Shown here: in pieces, positions 62,789 to 64,000 of the stretch | How positions within the stretch are numbered: position 1 is the first letter of the stretch | Layout of the letters: the number at the start of each line of letters is the position of its first letter | Source of the DNA: Paenibacillus_AA sp045062745 | GTDB taxonomy: Bacteria > Bacillota > Bacilli > Paenibacillales > NBRC-103111 | Reading direction: 5' to 3' | Length of the DNA: 64,000 nucleotides | Assembly (NCBI RefSeq): GCF_045062745.1 | Contig: NZ_JBJGED010000021.1 | Span: 82,115 to 146,114, forward strand | Notes under the pieces: generated by a model | Databases searched by the model: none | Seen by the model: only the letters and a program-made list of their open reading frames with translations | Told to the model about the DNA's origin: nothing | Program-made: the position numbers and the translations under genes

Positions 62789-63769
62789 ATGAGCCAAAGC
62801 CAAGTGACTTATACGATTCGACCTTTGAATGAATGTACGCTGGACGAAGCGGTTGCTTTATGGAACGAGGGCTTCTCGCAGTATTATTCCGACATGACGC
62901 AAACCGTGGAGAAATTCACGATCTATCTGGGCACGAAGCGTATCAACCCTACATTGTCCGTGGGTATGTTCATCGACGGCAAGCCCGCCGGATTCGTGCT
63001 GATCGCGACCCGCTCCGTGAACGGGAAGCTGATCGCCTGGAACGGCGGCACCGGCGTCAGCCCGGCGTTCCGGGGCATGGGCTTGGCTCGGCCGCTGATG
63101 AAGGCGGCGGTGGACAACATGCGGGCGGCCGGTGTGCATACCGCCTATCTGGAGGTCGTGAGCAAGAATGTGAAGGCGATTGCCGCTTATGAGGGTGCGG
63201 GCTTCCGGATCGTGGACGATCTGATCGGCATGAAGCGGGAAGGCGCTCTGAGTGGGGCTGGCGCTGGGGATGGCGCTGGGGATGCTGATGGGGCAGGTGC
63301 AGGCGTTGGGGCGTTGGCTGGGTTCGCCGCCGCAGGGTCGGACTCGGGGGCTTATGCGGTGCAACCGGGCCGGCCGGCCGAAGTGATTGGCCTTCCCTTC
63401 TACTTGCCGCACGTCCCTTGGTCCGGGCAATGGTTCCAGCTGCAGACGCATGGCGGCGAGTCGCTGCAAGTCCTGGATCGCGAGACCGGCGCCGCTGTAG
63501 GCTATGCGCTGTTCACGCGCCATTACAACGATCTGGGCGAGCTGAGCTCGATCGTGCTGCATCATTGCGAGGCCGACCCGGCCCGCGAGGACGGCGGCGC
63601 GATCGTGCGCGCGGCGCTGGCGCATGCGTTCGGGCCGCCGGATCGGGAGATCGGGCGGTCGGTCGACAACCTGCGCGCTTCGAATCCGCCGGTGCTCGCC
63701 GCGCTATCCGAAGCCGGCTTCGCGACGCTGTATGAGCAGAAGCTGATGGTGATGGAGTTTGCGGAGTAG
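62789..63769 (+). CDS. Double-GNAT-type acetyltransferase with repetitive Gly/Ala linker
   Basis: 326 residues from ATG 62789; AAGGAG lies 13 bases upstream, rather far. First half (about 1-155) is a full GNAT domain: NECTLDEAVALWNEGF, the acetyl-CoA motif VSPAFRGMGLARPLMKAAVD (V4 loop R-G-M-G) and VVSKNVKAIAAYEGAGF. A low-complexity Gly/Ala/Asp linker (about 155-190) joins a second, degenerate GNAT-like half with GYALFTRHYNDLGELSSIV and RASNPPVLAALSEAGF. The second half lacks the acetyl-CoA loop, so probably only the first is active. Target unknown. The frame upstream to 62684 overlaps the araC-type gene and is not used. Confidence 0.85.
   Translation: MSQSQVTYTIRPLNECTLDEAVALWNEGFSQYYSDMTQTVEKFTIYLGTKRINPTLSVGMFIDGKPAGFVLIATRSVNGKLIAWNGGTGVSPAFRGMGLARPLMKAAVDNMRAAGVHTAYLEVVSKNVKAIAAYEGAGFRIVDDLIGMKREGALSGAGAGDGAGDADGAGAGVGALAGFAAAGSDSGAYAVQPGRPAEVIGLPFYLPHVPWSGQWFQLQTHGGESLQVLDRETGAAVGYALFTRHYNDLGELSSIVLHHCEADPAREDGGAIVRAALAHAFGPPDREIGRSVDNLRASNPPVLAALSEAGFATLYEQKLMVMEFAE
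63252..63320 (+). repeat. Low-complexity in-frame repeat in the GNAT linker
   Basis: The 12-mer GCGCTGGGGATG is exactly duplicated (63261-63272 and 63273-63284), and GGGGCTG/GGGGCAGG variants flank it. It codes for repeated Gly-Ala-Gly-Asp and is a likely site for copy-number change. Confidence 0.75.
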
Positions 63770-64000
63770 GATGTGACGGTCGTGTGGTGACTTAGGGGGA
63801 AGTGGATGGCTTATGGGTTGGTGCGCTTGCTTACAATTTGTAAGGGTAAATTTACTATTTGAGCACCATTCCAGCCGTCCGCACCGCCTTGTAAACCAAA
63901 GTTTACAATTTGTAAGGATAGATGTTACTACTTAGGTTCCCTTTTCAAACTCCATAATATTGGTTAATAATTCCTAACCAAACCATGGAGCGATGGGGGA
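63770..64000. other. Intergenic block at the right edge with overlapping palindromes
   Basis: No gene is visible in the last 230 bases. TTACAATTTGTAA occurs at 63831-63843 and 63903-63915, both followed by GG-TA-AT-TTACTA-like sequence. TTGTAAAC-CAAA-GTTTACAA is a perfect palindrome at 63889-63908 overlapping the second copy. GGTTAATAATTCCTAACC at about 63961-63978 is another inverted repeat. The block looks like a multi-site regulatory region for a gene beyond the edge. Confidence 0.5.

Overview
The window looks like a chromosomal segment of a GC-rich, low-pathogenic-profile Gram-positive bacterium of the Paenibacillaceae (Paenibacillus, Cohnella or a close relative). The reasons are strong AGGAGG ribosome sites, TTG/GTG starts, YesM/YesN-type two-component systems beside LplA/B/C-type ABC transporters, a LacI and a ROK regulator beside sugar genes, an LTA-synthase-like sulfatase, and many SDR and Gfo/Idh/MocA oxidoreductases. 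I infer the family from gene content; there is no rRNA to confirm it. I see no rRNA, tRNA, CRISPR array, insertion sequence or prophage.

Layout. 0-2.3 kb: the 3' end of a LysR-type regulator, a luciferase-like monooxygenase, and a small effector-binding/VOC pair. 2.3-7.2 kb: a compact sugar-acid cluster (FucU-type mutarotase, SDR, two-subunit altronate-dehydratase-family enzyme, LacI regulator, second SDR). Two near-identical promoter/operator units tie it together, and its content resembles the non-phosphorylative L-fucose locus of Campylobacter. 7.4-13.9 kb: a small membrane protein and glutamate synthase gltB-gltD with a strongly structured leader. 14-18.5 kb: SDR, EAL protein and an unusual chemotaxis receptor. 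18.5-21.6 kb: M20 hydrolase, then a MarR/FAD-monooxygenase pair with its palindromic operator. 21.7-26.7 kb: a five-gene operon (RidA, SDR, M20 deacylase, ROK regulator, Gfo/Idh). 26.8-32.5 kb: a small hypothetical protein, an LTA-synthase-like sulfatase, a TetR/DUF2306 pair with matching operators, and galM with two small genes. 32.6-35.9 kb: a two-gene 2-oxoacid:ferredoxin oxidoreductase. 36-38.7 kb: a phosphoesterase, an aromatic-acid-exporter-like protein and a 28-residue holin-like toxin gene.

38.9-47 kb is a complete solute-uptake locus: sensor kinase, response regulator, lipoprotein binding protein, two permeases, then two phosphatases. 47-61.5 kb is a ten-gene run on the minus strand. 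It starts with a ceramidase-like hydrolase, two Gfo/Idh/MocA dehydrogenases and a TIM-barrel isomerase, and continues with a second YesM/YesN system, a second binding lipoprotein with no permeases of its own, a GH78-like glycosidase, a polysaccharide-deacetylase-like protein and a creatininase-family amidohydrolase. A divergent AraC regulator at 61.75 kb shares an intergenic region containing spaced TTGCAC repeats with this run. The right end carries a double-domain acetyltransferase with a repetitive linker and an intergenic block of overlapping palindromes.

The two most attractive candidates for undescribed biology are the 14.5-kb glycoside/amide catabolic run (47-61.5 kb) and the LacI-controlled sugar-acid cluster (2.3-7.2 kb). 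Smaller leads are the gltB leader RNA, the tiny toxin locus at 38.5 kb, and the inverted-architecture chemoreceptor at 16.8-18.4 kb.
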